The position numbers were made by a program, and so were the translations under genes. Below, one piece after another: positions 35,722-44,708 of a stretch of DNA of 64,000 nt (position 1 is its first letter; every line of letters begins with the position of its first letter). Origin of the DNA: Desulfospira joergensenii DSM 10085 (GTDB taxonomy: Bacteria; Desulfobacterota; Desulfobacteria; Desulfobacterales; Desulfobacteraceae). The notes below the pieces were generated by a model. It had not been told where the DNA came from. It made no database searches and was given only the letters and a program-made list of their open reading frames with translations. Where the stretch lies: positions 248,001 through 312,000 of the forward strand of contig NZ_ATUG01000003.1 of NCBI RefSeq assembly GCF_000420085.1, written 5' to 3'.

Positions 35722-36798
35722 ATGAGTACACCCTTAATCGGCGTAAGCAAGTCAATGTTGAAAATCAAGGAATTGATTAACCATGTAGCCCATACCTGCC
35801 TGAATGTTTTGATCACGGGCGAGACAGGGGTAGGAAAAGAGGTGGTTGCTCAGAATCTATATGCGGAATCCACAAGGTCTTCCAAAAATTTTGTAAAGAT
35901 AAATTGTGCGGCATTGCCGGAAACCCTTTTGGAAAGCGAACTTTACGGATACGAAAAAGGAGCCTTTACCGGTGCCCACAGAAAAAGGCCGGGCAAGTTC
36001 CAGACCGCTGACAAAGGGGTTCTTTTCCTGGACGAAATCGGTGATATGCCCCTGGCACTTCAGTCAAAGATGCTTCATGTCCTGCAGAGCGGTGAGTTCT
36101 CTCCCCTGGGATCGGACCAGGATTTTAAAACCGATGTATGGGTCATCGCCGCAACCAACCACGATCTAGAAAAAAGCATGAAACGAAAACAATTCAGGGA
36201 AGATCTTTTCTACCGTCTCAATATCATTAAGATTGACATCCCCCCCCTTCGTGAGCGGAAAGAGGATATCCCCCCCCTGATTGAATATTACTTCAGGATA
36301 TATAAATCCGAGTACCCGGACAGCCAGGGGTCCAAGCCCGACCCGGACACCCTGGCCAAGCTCTGTGAATATCCCTGGCCCGGAAACGTACGGCAGCTTC
36401 AAAACTGCATCAAAAAACAGATGGTCATGAACTCCTGGAAAAAGATATTCCAGGAACTGCCCCAGGATCATCCCCCCGAACTGATCCCCGAGGTTCCTTC
36501 ATCCCGGCCCCGGAATGAAGCGTCTGAAATTAATGTCCATGAAGAATTAAGCGACGAGCGTGTATCCATCATCTCCCAGTTTGTGGACCTGTCCACCAGT
36601 TCGGAGAAGTTATTTGAAGACATCTCATTGAAGAAGATCAAAAAACTGGCCTCTGACAGGGTTGAGAGAGAAGTGATTACCTTTGTTCTGGAAAAAGTCG
36701 GGTGGAACCGGTCCAAGGCTTCCAAGATTTTAAAAATCAGCTATAAGACCCTGCTGTACAAGATGAACGAATTCAAGGTCTCTCCCCCTGTAAAATAA
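35722..36798 (+). CDS. Sigma-54 dependent transcriptional activator without receiver domain
   Basis: 358 residues: an AAA+ central domain with Walker A GETGVGKE (33-40), the sigma-54 contact loop GAFTGA (80-85), Walker B LFLDEIGD (101-108) and the arginine-finger segment REDLFYRLNI, then WPGNVRQLQN and a C-terminal Fis-type helix-turn-helix (VLEKVGWNRSKASKILKISYKTLLYKMNEF). It lacks the N-terminal sensor domain usual in this family; the preceding gene supplies a receiver. It lies upstream of the livKHMGF operon, which it may control, though no clear -24/-12 sigma-54 promoter was found between them. Confidence 0.92.
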   Translation: MSTPLIGVSKSMLKIKELINHVAHTCLNVLITGETGVGKEVVAQNLYAESTRSSKNFVKINCAALPETLLESELYGYEKGAFTGAHRKRPGKFQTADKGVLFLDEIGDMPLALQSKMLHVLQSGEFSPLGSDQDFKTDVWVIAATNHDLEKSMKRKQFREDLFYRLNIIKIDIPPLRERKEDIPPLIEYYFRIYKSEYPDSQGSKPDPDTLAKLCEYPWPGNVRQLQNCIKKQMVMNSWKKIFQELPQDHPPELIPEVPSSRPRNEASEINVHEELSDERVSIISQFVDLSTSSEKLFEDISLKKIKKLASDRVEREVITFVLEKVGWNRSKASKILKISYKTLLYKMNEFKVSPPVK

Positions 36799-36924
36799 CA
36801 AGCCGTCTGTTTTATTCTCTCTTTTTCGAGTTCTTAAATTTACGATCTGACTGAAAATTTGGGTTTACTTCCCCTTTTTTTTTACATATAGATAAAACTT
36901 ATATTTCCCGCAAACATTGATTGC

Positions 36925-36949
36925 ATCACAGGGATCTTTTTCGTGTGAT
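36925..36949. other. ATCACA/TGTGAT inverted repeat upstream of livK
   Basis: ATCACA (36925-36930) and TGTGAT (36944-36949) around 13 bases, within the AT-rich 261-base region between the activator gene and livK. The half-sites are in the reverse order of a CRP site. Possibly an operator or a small hairpin; nothing else was recognised in this gap. Confidence 0.2.
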
Positions 36950-37059
36950 TGGAAAAATATTTAGGTTTAATGAAATTAAACGGCCAATGATTTTGGATTT
37001 CCTCAATAAGAAATATGGGGATTCAGAAAAATTATTTTTATTATCTTAGAGGAGGACCC

Positions 37060-38235
37060 ATGAGAAAACTTGTTTATTTCACCCTTGCAGCCTTTGTCGT
37101 GACCATGCTGTTTTCACCCCTTGCCTTCAGCGCCAGGAAAACCATTATCAAGATCGGCATCAACGCGCCCCTGACCGGGGATATCCCCAAGGTAGGAGAA
37201 GGCAGTAAATATGCGGCCATGATGTGGCTTGAGGACATTGAAAAGGCAGGCGGCCTGGAAGTGGGCGGGAAAAAATACGAAGTGGAACTGATCATCGAAG
37301 ACAATGAATCCAAGGCTGAATCCGCTGTAAAAGCCAATACAAAGATGATTTCCCAGGATGACGTTCTGGCCATTATCGGCCCCCAGTCTTCCAAGCAGGC
37401 GGTTCCGGCCGGTGAAGTGGCCAACAAGTACAAGACCGTCATGATCAGCCCCTGGTCCACCAACCCCAACACCACCCTGGACCGCCCCTATGTTTTCCGG
37501 GGATGTTTTCTGGATCCCTTCCAGGGACCGGTTGTGGCCAACTTTATCACCGATGAGTTCGGATTTACCAAGGCAGCCGTCCTCTACGACGTAGCCTCGG
37601 ACTATCCCAAGGGCCTGGCCGAAGTGTTCAAGGAAGCCTGGGAGAAAAAACATGGGGCCGGATCAGTGGTCGCCTTTGAAAGTTTTACCACCAAGGATAC
37701 GGATTTCTCTTCCCAGTTGACCAAGATCGTTAAATCCGGAGCCGAAGTCCTGTTTACTCCCCAGTACTACAATGAGGTGCCTCTGATCGTCAGCCAGGCC
37801 AAAAACCTTGGATGGAAAGGCCCCATCGTAGGGTCTGATTCCTGGGGATCTGCAGAGACCGTTGAACTGTGCGGAGAGGCCTGTTATGGCCTGTTCTTTT
37901 CCTCTCATTATGCAGCAGCCGGAGCCAAAGGCGCCACCAAGGAATTTATTGACCGGTACAATAAAACCTACGGTTACATCCCCGACGACGTGGCCGCACT
38001 GACCTGGGATGCCCTGCGCCTGGCCCAGCAGGCCATTCAGGATACCGGAAAAATCACCGGCCGGATCGAAAAAGACAGAACCGCCGTCCGTGATGCCCTG
38101 GCCAAAATCAAGAACTTTTCCGGCATCACCGGCAATATGACCTTCACCGAAGAAGGGGATCCCATTAAATGCGCCGTGATTGTCAAGATCAACGACCAGG
38201 GGGATTACGAATTCTATAAATCCAGTTGCCCCTAA
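37060..38235 (+). CDS. livK: Branched-chain amino acid ABC transporter substrate-binding protein
   Basis: Periplasmic binding protein of the LivJ/LivK type (Peripla_BP_6). A signal peptide runs from MRKLVYFTLAAFVVTML to about FSA, followed by IIKIGINAPLTGDIPKVGEGSKYAAMMWLEDI and the conserved IGPQSSKQAVPAGEVANKYKTVMISPWSTNP. The ATG at 37060 follows a strong AGAGGAGG site. Length 391. First gene of livKHMGF. The true ligand could be a branched-chain amino acid or another amino acid or amide; the family is broad. Confidence 0.93.
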   Translation: MRKLVYFTLAAFVVTMLFSPLAFSARKTIIKIGINAPLTGDIPKVGEGSKYAAMMWLEDIEKAGGLEVGGKKYEVELIIEDNESKAESAVKANTKMISQDDVLAIIGPQSSKQAVPAGEVANKYKTVMISPWSTNPNTTLDRPYVFRGCFLDPFQGPVVANFITDEFGFTKAAVLYDVASDYPKGLAEVFKEAWEKKHGAGSVVAFESFTTKDTDFSSQLTKIVKSGAEVLFTPQYYNEVPLIVSQAKNLGWKGPIVGSDSWGSAETVELCGEACYGLFFSSHYAAAGAKGATKEFIDRYNKTYGYIPDDVAALTWDALRLAQQAIQDTGKITGRIEKDRTAVRDALAKIKNFSGITGNMTFTEEGDPIKCAVIVKINDQGDYEFYKSSCP

Positions 38236-38259
38236 AGAGAATACCTAACTTTTTAATAG

Positions 38260-38290
38260 ATGACTGCTGTGCCCCGGGCACAGCAGTCAT
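38260..38290 (+). terminator. Perfect hairpin between livK and livH
   Basis: Arms ATGACTGCTGTGCCC (38260-38274) and GGGCACAGCAGTCAT (38276-38290) around one central base, 24 bases after livK. It has no long T-run and lies inside an operon, so it probably lowers read-through or protects the livK mRNA, giving more binding protein than permease. Confidence 0.65.
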
Positions 38291-38327
38291 TCCTTATTAA
38301 CCTATATGGTCCTAGACCATAAATATA

Positions 38328-38390
38328 TTGAAAAGCGAATGCAAAATGCTGTTCTCGCTGATGGCTGCTCTCGCTTTTCTTGCTTTTCAA
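38328..38390 (+). other. Long-range inverted repeat in the livH leader
   Basis: TTGAAAAGC (38328-38336) and GCTTTTCAA (38382-38390) are perfectly complementary and end right at the livH ribosome binding site (CAGGAG). A smaller repeat TATGGTC/GACCATA lies just upstream near 38305-38321. Could restrain livH translation; function unproven. Confidence 0.35.
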
Positions 38391-38403
38391 CAGGAGTTGG
38401 TGA

Positions 38404-39339
38404 ATGGAACCTTTGATAGAATTATTTCAATATATTCTACAAAACCTGATCAATGCCCTCCAGCGGGGCAGTTTTTATGCGGTGATCTCTATTGGGTACT
38501 CCATGGTATACGGGGTACTCATGCTCTTTAACTTTGCCCACGGCGATATCTTCATGGTGGGCACTTACATCGGCTTCGGGATTGCCACTCTTTTTCTGGC
38601 CATGTTCGCAGGCTTTTTGCCTGCCCCCCTGATCTTTATCTCCACCGTGGTGGTGACCATGTTCCTGGCCTCCTGGATCGGGGTCTTTGTGGAGGTGGCC
38701 GGATACCGGCCCCTGCGTGCCGCCCCGCGCGCCTCAGCCGCCATTACGGGTCTGATGATCGGTATTATTTTTGAAACCGGGATTCTCATTCTGCTGGGGG
38801 CCAAACGCTTGAGCTTCCCTCCCCTTATGGAATCCGTTACCTATAAAATCGGCGGCATCTACTTTACCAATGTCAAGGCCATGATCATCATCCTTTCCTT
38901 TCTCCTCATGCTCGCCCTGCACGCCTTTATTCAGAAAACCAAATGGGGAATGGCCATGAGGGCCATGTCCTATGACTTTCTTGCCGTCCCCCTCATGGGG
39001 GTCTCCATCAATATCATCGCGCCTTTGACCTTTGCCGTTGGAGCCGGTCTTGCTTCCGTCGCCGGCATACTCTACGGTCAGGCCTATCCCATTCTGGATC
39101 CCTACATGGGGGTTATTATCGGATGGAAAGCCTTTGTGGCGGCCATTCTCGGAGGCCGGGGTTCCATCAAGGGAGCTGCCCTGGCCGGCTATCTTTTGGG
39201 ATTCATCGAGATCTTCGTGGCCACGATTTTCCCGTCAACCTTACGGGACCTGATTGCCTATTCCATAATCCTGGTGATCCTGACCTTCAGACCCAGGGGA
39301 TTTTTCGGAATGGAGCACAGCACCAAACTCAGGTTATAA
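38404..39339 (+). CDS. livH: Branched-chain amino acid ABC transporter permease LivH
   Basis: Inner-membrane permease of the LivH family with about eight hydrophobic segments. Typical motifs are INALQRGSFYAVISIGYSMVYGVLMLFNFAHGDIFMVG near the N terminus and GWKAFVAAILGGRGSIKGAALAGYLLGFIE near the C terminus. Length 311. It follows livK after a 168-base gap with hairpins and precedes livM. Confidence 0.93.
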   Translation: MEPLIELFQYILQNLINALQRGSFYAVISIGYSMVYGVLMLFNFAHGDIFMVGTYIGFGIATLFLAMFAGFLPAPLIFISTVVVTMFLASWIGVFVEVAGYRPLRAAPRASAAITGLMIGIIFETGILILLGAKRLSFPPLMESVTYKIGGIYFTNVKAMIIILSFLLMLALHAFIQKTKWGMAMRAMSYDFLAVPLMGVSINIIAPLTFAVGAGLASVAGILYGQAYPILDPYMGVIIGWKAFVAAILGGRGSIKGAALAGYLLGFIEIFVATIFPSTLRDLIAYSIILVILTFRPRGFFGMEHSTKLRL

Positions 39340-39396
39340 CCTAACTGCTTTGTCCATTAGACTTTTGGCTTTAGACTTTATTTACAGGAAAGATGA

Positions 39397-40671
39397 ATGG
39401 AATTCGCAAGAAAATTTAAAAATATGTTTTCAACAGTGCCCGTGCTGGGATGGTTTCTGGGGTTTCTGGCCGCCGTACTGATTGAGTATTACTGGGGATA
39501 CGATTATATCTCATACTACCTGGGGCTGCCCAAGATACCCGTGCTGTTCGGCGCCCTGATCATGCTTAAGGAACCCTTGATGATACCCGGCGCCATCGGG
39601 TATGATCTGATCGTATATGTGATACCGATCCTGGTGGTTTCCAGGCTCAGCACGTTTTTTACCAATTCTCTGGCTGCCGGCCTGGAACGCCTTCCCCTCT
39701 GGCTGTCCGCCGTGATCCATCTGGCCGCTTTTTATGCCATTCTCCATCTTTGGGCCGGTATCAACGACTACAGGGTCCTGATCATCAAGCTGACCATGAT
39801 CTCCATCATTCTCACCGTAAGCATCAACGTGATCAACGGATACCAGGGGGAGTTTTCCTGTTCCCACCCCGGATTCATGGCTTTGGGGGCCTATGTTTCC
39901 TCCATCTTCACCCTGCTGCTCTTTACCAATGATAAAATCTTCGGGGCTGCGCTCCTGCCCCCTGCCCTGGGCCCCTGGCTTTTTCCCCTGGCCCTTCTGG
40001 CCGGAGGTGCCGCCGCCGCCCTGGGGTCCCTGGCCGTTGCCATTCCCTCTTTCCGAACCCGGGGAGATTATCTGGCCATCATCTCCCTTGCATTCATGTT
40101 CATCGTGAAATCCGCAGTGGAAAATCTTCAGGTCCTGGGCGGGGCCAGGGGCATGGGCGGTCAGCCCGATTACGCTCCCCTGCCCGTGATCTTCTGCTGG
40201 ACCCTGCTCTGTATCTGGATCGTGCACAATTTTGTCAGCTCCATCCTGGGCAAGGCCCTGAACACGGTCCGGGACGACGAGGCCGCAGCCGAATCCATGA
40301 CAATCAAGACCCGGAAAACCAAGATGAGCGCCTTTATGTTCGGGGCCTTCTGGGCTGGAGTCGCAGGCGGACTATTCGCCCATGTCCTGGCCTATATCAA
40401 CCCGGGCATGTTCAGCATCAACCGTCTGGCCGAGATCCTGGCCATGGTCTATTTCGGGGGACTCAACTCCATTGTGGGATCCATTGTTGGCGCCGTGAGC
40501 ATCAACGTTCTGGGAGAGGCCCTGCGCCCCCTGGAATTGTTCAAGTGGATCATCATCCCCTTGATTCTTATCTTTGTCATGATCTTCAGACCCTACGGCC
40601 TGATCTCTTTCAAGGAGATTGATGCCGGAAAACTTCTCCGGGCCAAAAACAAACGCGAACAAGGAGTATAA
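39397..40671 (+). CDS. livM: Branched-chain amino acid ABC transporter permease LivM
   Basis: Second inner-membrane permease. The N-terminal part (about 1-125) carries extra hydrophobic segments as in long LivM proteins; the core has NVINGYQGEFSCSHPGFMALGAYVSS, SFRTRGDYLAIISLAF, GKALNTVRDDEAAAESM and MVYFGGLNSIVGSIVGAV. Length 424. It is followed one base later by livG. Confidence 0.93.
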   Translation: MEFARKFKNMFSTVPVLGWFLGFLAAVLIEYYWGYDYISYYLGLPKIPVLFGALIMLKEPLMIPGAIGYDLIVYVIPILVVSRLSTFFTNSLAAGLERLPLWLSAVIHLAAFYAILHLWAGINDYRVLIIKLTMISIILTVSINVINGYQGEFSCSHPGFMALGAYVSSIFTLLLFTNDKIFGAALLPPALGPWLFPLALLAGGAAAALGSLAVAIPSFRTRGDYLAIISLAFMFIVKSAVENLQVLGGARGMGGQPDYAPLPVIFCWTLLCIWIVHNFVSSILGKALNTVRDDEAAAESMTIKTRKTKMSAFMFGAFWAGVAGGLFAHVLAYINPGMFSINRLAEILAMVYFGGLNSIVGSIVGAVSINVLGEALRPLELFKWIIIPLILIFVMIFRPYGLISFKEIDAGKLLRAKNKREQGV

Positions 40672-40672
40672 G

Positions 40673-41446
40673 ATGTCGACATTGCTGAAAGTAGATAAGA
40701 TGACCCATTATTTCGGAGGGTTGCGCGCTGTCCACAACTATAACCTTGACATCGCACCCCGGCAGATTACCGGCCTCATCGGACCCAACGGGGCCGGGAA
40801 GACCACGATTTTTAATTTAATCACCGGGGTCTATACCCCCACCGAAGGGGAGATCTCCCTGGAGGGTAAGAACATCAAAGGCCTTGAAACCAATGAAATT
40901 GCAGCCAAAGGCCTTGGCCGGACCTTTCAGAACCTTGCCCTCTGGCGCCACATGAGCGTGCTGGACCATATTAAAATGGCCCACTATTCCCAGCTTTCCT
41001 ACGGTCTGTTCGGCTCTTTTTTCAACACCCGGGCCTGCCGCCGCCAGGAAGCCCAGGTGGAAGAAAACGCATTCCGGCTCCTGGAACTTTTCGACATCAA
41101 GCAGCATGCCGACCAGCTGGTGACCAACCTGCCCTACGGGGCCCAGAGACGGGTGGAGATGGCCCGGGCCATGGCCACCAAACCCAAGATCCTTTTCCTG
41201 GATGAGCCCACGGCCGGCATGACCCCGGACGAACTGGTCCGGATGATCAAAATTATCCAACAGGTCCACCAGGACTTTAAGGTCGCCATTTTCCTTATTG
41301 AACACCGCATGAAATTTGTCATGGATCTGTGCCAGCATATTCAGACCCTGGTGTTCGGGGAGGTCATTGCCGAGGGACCGCCGGAAGAAATCCAGAACAA
41401 CCCGGAAGTGATTGAAGCCTATCTCGGAAAGGAGGACCTGACCTGA
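40673..41446 (+). CDS. livG: Branched-chain amino acid ABC transporter ATP-binding protein LivG
   Basis: ATPase subunit. Walker A GPNGAGKT (37-44), LGRTFQNLALW, a signature-like LPYGAQRRVEMARAMA and Walker B ILFLDEPTAGMTPDE are present. The signature reads LPYGAQRR in place of LSxGQ, as is common in LivG. The start at 40673 has AAGGAG upstream; earlier codons overlap livM and are not family-like. Its stop overlaps the livF start. Confidence 0.93.
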   Translation: MSTLLKVDKMTHYFGGLRAVHNYNLDIAPRQITGLIGPNGAGKTTIFNLITGVYTPTEGEISLEGKNIKGLETNEIAAKGLGRTFQNLALWRHMSVLDHIKMAHYSQLSYGLFGSFFNTRACRRQEAQVEENAFRLLELFDIKQHADQLVTNLPYGAQRRVEMARAMATKPKILFLDEPTAGMTPDELVRMIKIIQQVHQDFKVAIFLIEHRMKFVMDLCQHIQTLVFGEVIAEGPPEEIQNNPEVIEAYLGKEDLT

Positions 41447-42159
41447 TGCAGCTTAAAGTCGAAAATTTAAAAGTATCCTACGGCAATATCAAGGCCCTGC
41501 ACGGGATCAGCTTCACCGTTGACCAGGGTGAAATCCTGACCATCATCGGCGCCAACGGGGCCGGGAAAAGCACCACGTTACGGGCCATTTCCAGGATGGT
41601 GCCTTCAGAATCCGGATCCGTGCTTGAGTTCAACAATGAAAATATCCTCAAATACAGTGCCGATAAGGTGGTTTCCAAGCTCGGCATCTCCCATGTACCC
41701 GAAGGAAGACGGATCTTCGGCAACCTGACGGTCACGGAGAATCTGGACCTGGCCTGCTTTGCCAGAAAGGACAGGGGCCAGATCGAAAAAGACAAAAAAT
41801 GGGTATTTGACCTCTTTACACGGCTGGAGGAAAGAAAAGACCAGCTGGCCGGGACCCTGTCCGGTGGAGAGCAGCAGATGCTGGCCGTGGGCCGGGCCTA
41901 TATGTCCGGCCACAAGATCATGCTTCTGGACGAACCTTCCATGGGGCTTGCCCCCTTGCTCATGCTCGACATGTTCAAGGCCCTTAAGGAGATCAACAAA
42001 CAGGGAACCACCATCCTCCTGGTGGAGCAGAACGCAAGACTTGCCTTGAAATTCGCCCAGAGGGGGTATGTGATCGAAAACGGCTCCCTGGTCCTGGAAG
42101 GTCCGGCCGAACAGCTATTGGACGATCCCCAGGTCAAAAAGGCCTATCTGGGAGCCTAA
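41446..42159 (+). CDS. livF: Branched-chain amino acid ABC transporter ATP-binding protein LivF
   Basis: Second ATPase subunit. Walker A GANGAGKS (35-42), GISHVPEGRRIFGNLTVTENL (a LivF hallmark), signature LSGGEQQMLAVGRA, Walker B IMLLDEPSMGLAP and switch EQNARLAL. Length 237. Last gene of the liv operon; the first cobalamin riboswitch follows 112 bases later. Confidence 0.94.
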   Translation: MQLKVENLKVSYGNIKALHGISFTVDQGEILTIIGANGAGKSTTLRAISRMVPSESGSVLEFNNENILKYSADKVVSKLGISHVPEGRRIFGNLTVTENLDLACFARKDRGQIEKDKKWVFDLFTRLEERKDQLAGTLSGGEQQMLAVGRAYMSGHKIMLLDEPSMGLAPLLMLDMFKALKEINKQGTTILLVEQNARLALKFAQRGYVIENGSLVLEGPAEQLLDDPQVKKAYLGA

Positions 42160-42231
42160 CCTAAATACCGGGATTCCAGCAAAGAAATCCTGAATTATAG
42201 CAAAAAAGTCCTGGGGTATAGTAAAAATAGC

Positions 42232-42258
42232 TTGACATCCTGTTTTGATTTTTAAATA
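42232..42258 (+). promoter_or_regulatory. Promoter of cobalamin riboswitch 1
   Basis: TTGACA (42232-42237) and TAAATA (42253-42258) with a 15-base spacer. The same two boxes with the same spacing recur before riboswitch 2. Just upstream, ATAGCAAAAAAGTCC and ATAGTAAAAATAG are imperfect repeats of each other. Confidence 0.6.
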
Positions 42259-42271
42259 ACAAATATCAGAT

Positions 42272-42424
42272 TCAGGTGCCGAAAGGCATAATAGGGAACC
42301 CTGTGGAATTCAGGGATGGGCCCGCCGCTGTAATCGGGACGAACGCCGCAACAAAGCCACTGGCGTAAAAGCTGGGAAGGCGCGGTTACTAGGATGAACC
42401 GAAAGTCAGAAAACCTGCCTGAAG
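42272..42424 (+). promoter_or_regulatory. Cobalamin (B12) riboswitch 1
   Basis: Contains the ordered conserved parts of the AdoCbl riboswitch: AGGTGCC near the 5' end, AGGGAACCCTGTG, GGGCCCGCCGCTGTAATCGGGA, GCCACTGG, GCTGGGAAGGCGC, ACTAGGATGAACCGAAAGTCAG and AAAACCTGCCT. It lies between a promoter and an intrinsic terminator, upstream of a TonB-dependent receptor gene, so bound cobalamin should shut the receptor off. A competing helix ATCTGAGG/CCCCAGAT just downstream can act as antiterminator. Confidence 0.95.
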
Positions 42425-42484
42425 CGGTCTGATACTGCCGTCCCACGTGGACTAGGGAAGGCGCATATCTGAGGAAAACAGGGC

Positions 42485-42522
42485 ACCCCAGATCATTCTT
42501 CAACAAATGGTCCGGGGTTTTT
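42485..42522 (+). terminator. Riboswitch 1 expression-platform terminator
   Basis: Arms ACCCCAGATCATT (42485-42497) and AATGGTCCGGGGT (42506-42518), one mismatch and one wobble pair, followed by five T. It is 31 bases before the receptor start. Confidence 0.85.
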
Positions 42523-42552
42523 CATTCTCCCGGACAATAAGGGGAGAAAGAC

Positions 42553-44595
42553 ATGATTAAAAATCTACTCCGTTTTTGTATTGCTGTTGTATTGCTGCAT
42601 CCGGGCATGAGCTATTCCGAAGAATCAAACCGCAGTATAGTTGAAATGGACGAAGTCATTGTCAGTGCCACCAAAACCGAAGAATCAAGAAAGGATATAT
42701 CCAATAGCACTTTGGTGATAGATGATCTGGATCTTGAGGATTCCCCTGCCCAGGGAATAGGAGACCTGATAGGAGGTGAATTGGGGATTGACTGGAGAAC
42801 CCGGGGAGATTTTGGAGGTGCGGGCCAGGAGCTCCATATCCGGGGAATGGGAGGAGATGGAACACAGGTTCTTATTAACGGCCTTACTGTGAACTCGCCA
42901 TCACTTGGAACCTCCAATATCGGCAAACTCTCCATCACCAATATCGAACGTATCGAAGTAGTTAAAGGATCAGGCTCTGTCTTATACGGATCCGGGGCCA
43001 TGGGCGGAATTGTCAATATTATCACCAAAAGCCCAAAGGAAGGGCAGACGGATCTTGCGGTCAGTGCGGGATACGGCACGGAAGACACCTACCAGGTCAG
43101 TGCTGAAAACGGGTTGTTTTTAAATGATCATTTCGGATATTACATCACCGCCGATTTATTTGGAACGGACGGGTTCCGGGACAATGCAGATGCGGAACAA
43201 AAAAACGGTTCCTTTAAATGTATCTATAAAAATGAAAACGATTTTCAAATCAGCCTTTACGGAGACATAGTTGACAAGGAAAACGGAAATCCCGGACCGG
43301 TACCTCCGGATGGCACACCATCTTTTTCAGTCAACGGGATTCCTTTTTATAACAGTGAGTCTGCAAACCTACTGAGCCGTGCCGAAGAGCAGGATACACA
43401 TCTGATCTTTAAAATCGAGGCGGATCCGTTAGAGTGGATCGGGATAAATCTTCAGGCTGATTTTACAGATATGGAAAGTGATAATATTTCGCGTTATTAT
43501 GATTCATTTTCTCCGGGAAACCTGCCCGGATCCCACAGCATTGTAACCAATGAAGTAATTGGGATGGAAGGCAATCTGGACATCCATCCCTTGGACAACG
43601 GTACATTGTTGGTAGGATTTCAGTATAAGGAGTATGATTGGGAAAGCCAAAGTGAAACATTGGACGGGTACGGGAATGTCGCATCCACCTTGACAGGTAA
43701 AAACAGCCTTCATTCCACAGGATTGTATGCAGAACTTCACTACAGGCCCATAAAATATCTGAAGGGAACATTGGGAATCCGCCAGGAGGATCATTCCGTA
43801 TTCGGATCGGAAACTCTGCCCCGTTTTGGACTTGTCTTGAATCCAACAGATTCTACGGTAATAAAATTTAATACTGGAAAACATTTTAAAGCTCCCACAC
43901 CCAATGACCTGTTCTGGCCCTATGAAGACTGGGGTTGGGGTTCGGGAACCCAGGGAAATTCAGGCTTGAAACCGGAAACAGGAATGCATTCCGATATCGG
44001 CATTGAACAGAGTCTGTTGGATAATAAAATTTTTGCCAGTCTTACTTATTTTAAGTGGGATATAGACGATAAAATTGAATGGGTCCCTGATGCAAGTTAT
44101 TTTTATACACCTGAAAATTTATCAAAATACGAAGCGTCCGGCATTGAAGCAGGTCTTAAATTTGGACCTTTTTACAATACCGACCTTTCACTAAGCTATA
44201 CAAAAACGGACGCAACTGAAGAGAAAGAGGGAGGTGCCAAAAGGCAGGCCCGGTATACACCGGACGATTTTTTCAAAGCAGCTGTGACGAGATGGTTTGA
44301 TTGCGGTTTGGATATTACCGCAGTATATCGCTACACAAGTAAAAGACCGGCAATTTACACTTTGGATACAGACAGCACTCCGGCACAAACCCTGTCATCT
44401 TACTATACCATTGACATTAAGGCAAACCAGCGTTTGAGTGACAATTGGACCTTCTCCTGCCAGGTGAACAATCTGCTGGATGAAAATTATGATACCTACG
44501 TCCAAACTTTTTATGATTCATCAGGGGTGGGTACCTTGTCTCCATATCGTGGTGCCGGACGATCTTTTTTTGCCTCAATGAAGTATTCTTTTTAG
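42553..44595 (+). CDS. TonB-dependent receptor 1 (BtuB-like, riboswitch-controlled)
   Basis: 680-residue outer-membrane receptor. Signal peptide to about residue 22 (MIKNLLRFCIAVVLLHPGMSYS), TonB-box region DEVIVSATKT, plug domain with LHIRGMGGDGTQVLINGLTVNSP and SVLYGSGAMGGIVNIITK, then a 22-strand-type barrel ending in MKYSF. AAGGGGAG precedes the ATG. The cobalamin riboswitch directly upstream makes a corrinoid the likely ligand, in the role of BtuB. It seems to be a single-gene unit, as hairpins lie just downstream. Confidence 0.88.
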   Translation: MIKNLLRFCIAVVLLHPGMSYSEESNRSIVEMDEVIVSATKTEESRKDISNSTLVIDDLDLEDSPAQGIGDLIGGELGIDWRTRGDFGGAGQELHIRGMGGDGTQVLINGLTVNSPSLGTSNIGKLSITNIERIEVVKGSGSVLYGSGAMGGIVNIITKSPKEGQTDLAVSAGYGTEDTYQVSAENGLFLNDHFGYYITADLFGTDGFRDNADAEQKNGSFKCIYKNENDFQISLYGDIVDKENGNPGPVPPDGTPSFSVNGIPFYNSESANLLSRAEEQDTHLIFKIEADPLEWIGINLQADFTDMESDNISRYYDSFSPGNLPGSHSIVTNEVIGMEGNLDIHPLDNGTLLVGFQYKEYDWESQSETLDGYGNVASTLTGKNSLHSTGLYAELHYRPIKYLKGTLGIRQEDHSVFGSETLPRFGLVLNPTDSTVIKFNTGKHFKAPTPNDLFWPYEDWGWGSGTQGNSGLKPETGMHSDIGIEQSLLDNKIFASLTYFKWDIDDKIEWVPDASYFYTPENLSKYEASGIEAGLKFGPFYNTDLSLSYTKTDATEEKEGGAKRQARYTPDDFFKAAVTRWFDCGLDITAVYRYTSKRPAIYTLDTDSTPAQTLSSYYTIDIKANQRLSDNWTFSCQVNNLLDENYDTYVQTFYDSSGVGTLSPYRGAGRSFFASMKYSF

Positions 44596-44603
44596 GCGGA
44601 TGA

Positions 44604-44634
44604 AAATATCCTGGTCTTTCCGGCCGGGATATTT
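44604..44634 (+). terminator. Terminator hairpin after receptor 1
   Basis: Arms AAATATCCTGG (44604-44614) and CCGGGATATTT (44624-44634) with one G-U pair. It lies 8 bases after the stop codon. The arm is identical to that of the hairpin at 10190. Confidence 0.65.
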
Positions 44635-44666
44635 GTTGCCTTAACCGGGATTGATTCATCGATTAA

Positions 44667-44692
44667 AAACCCTGGCCCCAGGATCAGGGTTT
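44667..44692 (+). terminator. Second hairpin after receptor 1
   Basis: AAACCCTG (44667-44674) and CAGGGTTT (44685-44692), eight perfect pairs, loop GCCCCAGGAT. Possibly a back-up terminator. Confidence 0.4.
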
Positions 44693-44708
44693 CACTGGGT
44701 TAAATTAA

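Noticed and set aside
36925-36949. CRP/FNR site upstream of livK
   Set aside because: The half-sites are in reversed order (TCACA before TGTGA), so it is not a CRP-type operator.
36799-37059. Sigma-54 promoter for livK
   Set aside because: I looked for the GG...GC pair with ten-base spacing in good context and saw no convincing match.
39511-40227. 238-codon open frame opposite livM
   Set aside because: Very Gly-, Asp- and His-rich translation typical of the reverse strand of membrane protein genes.
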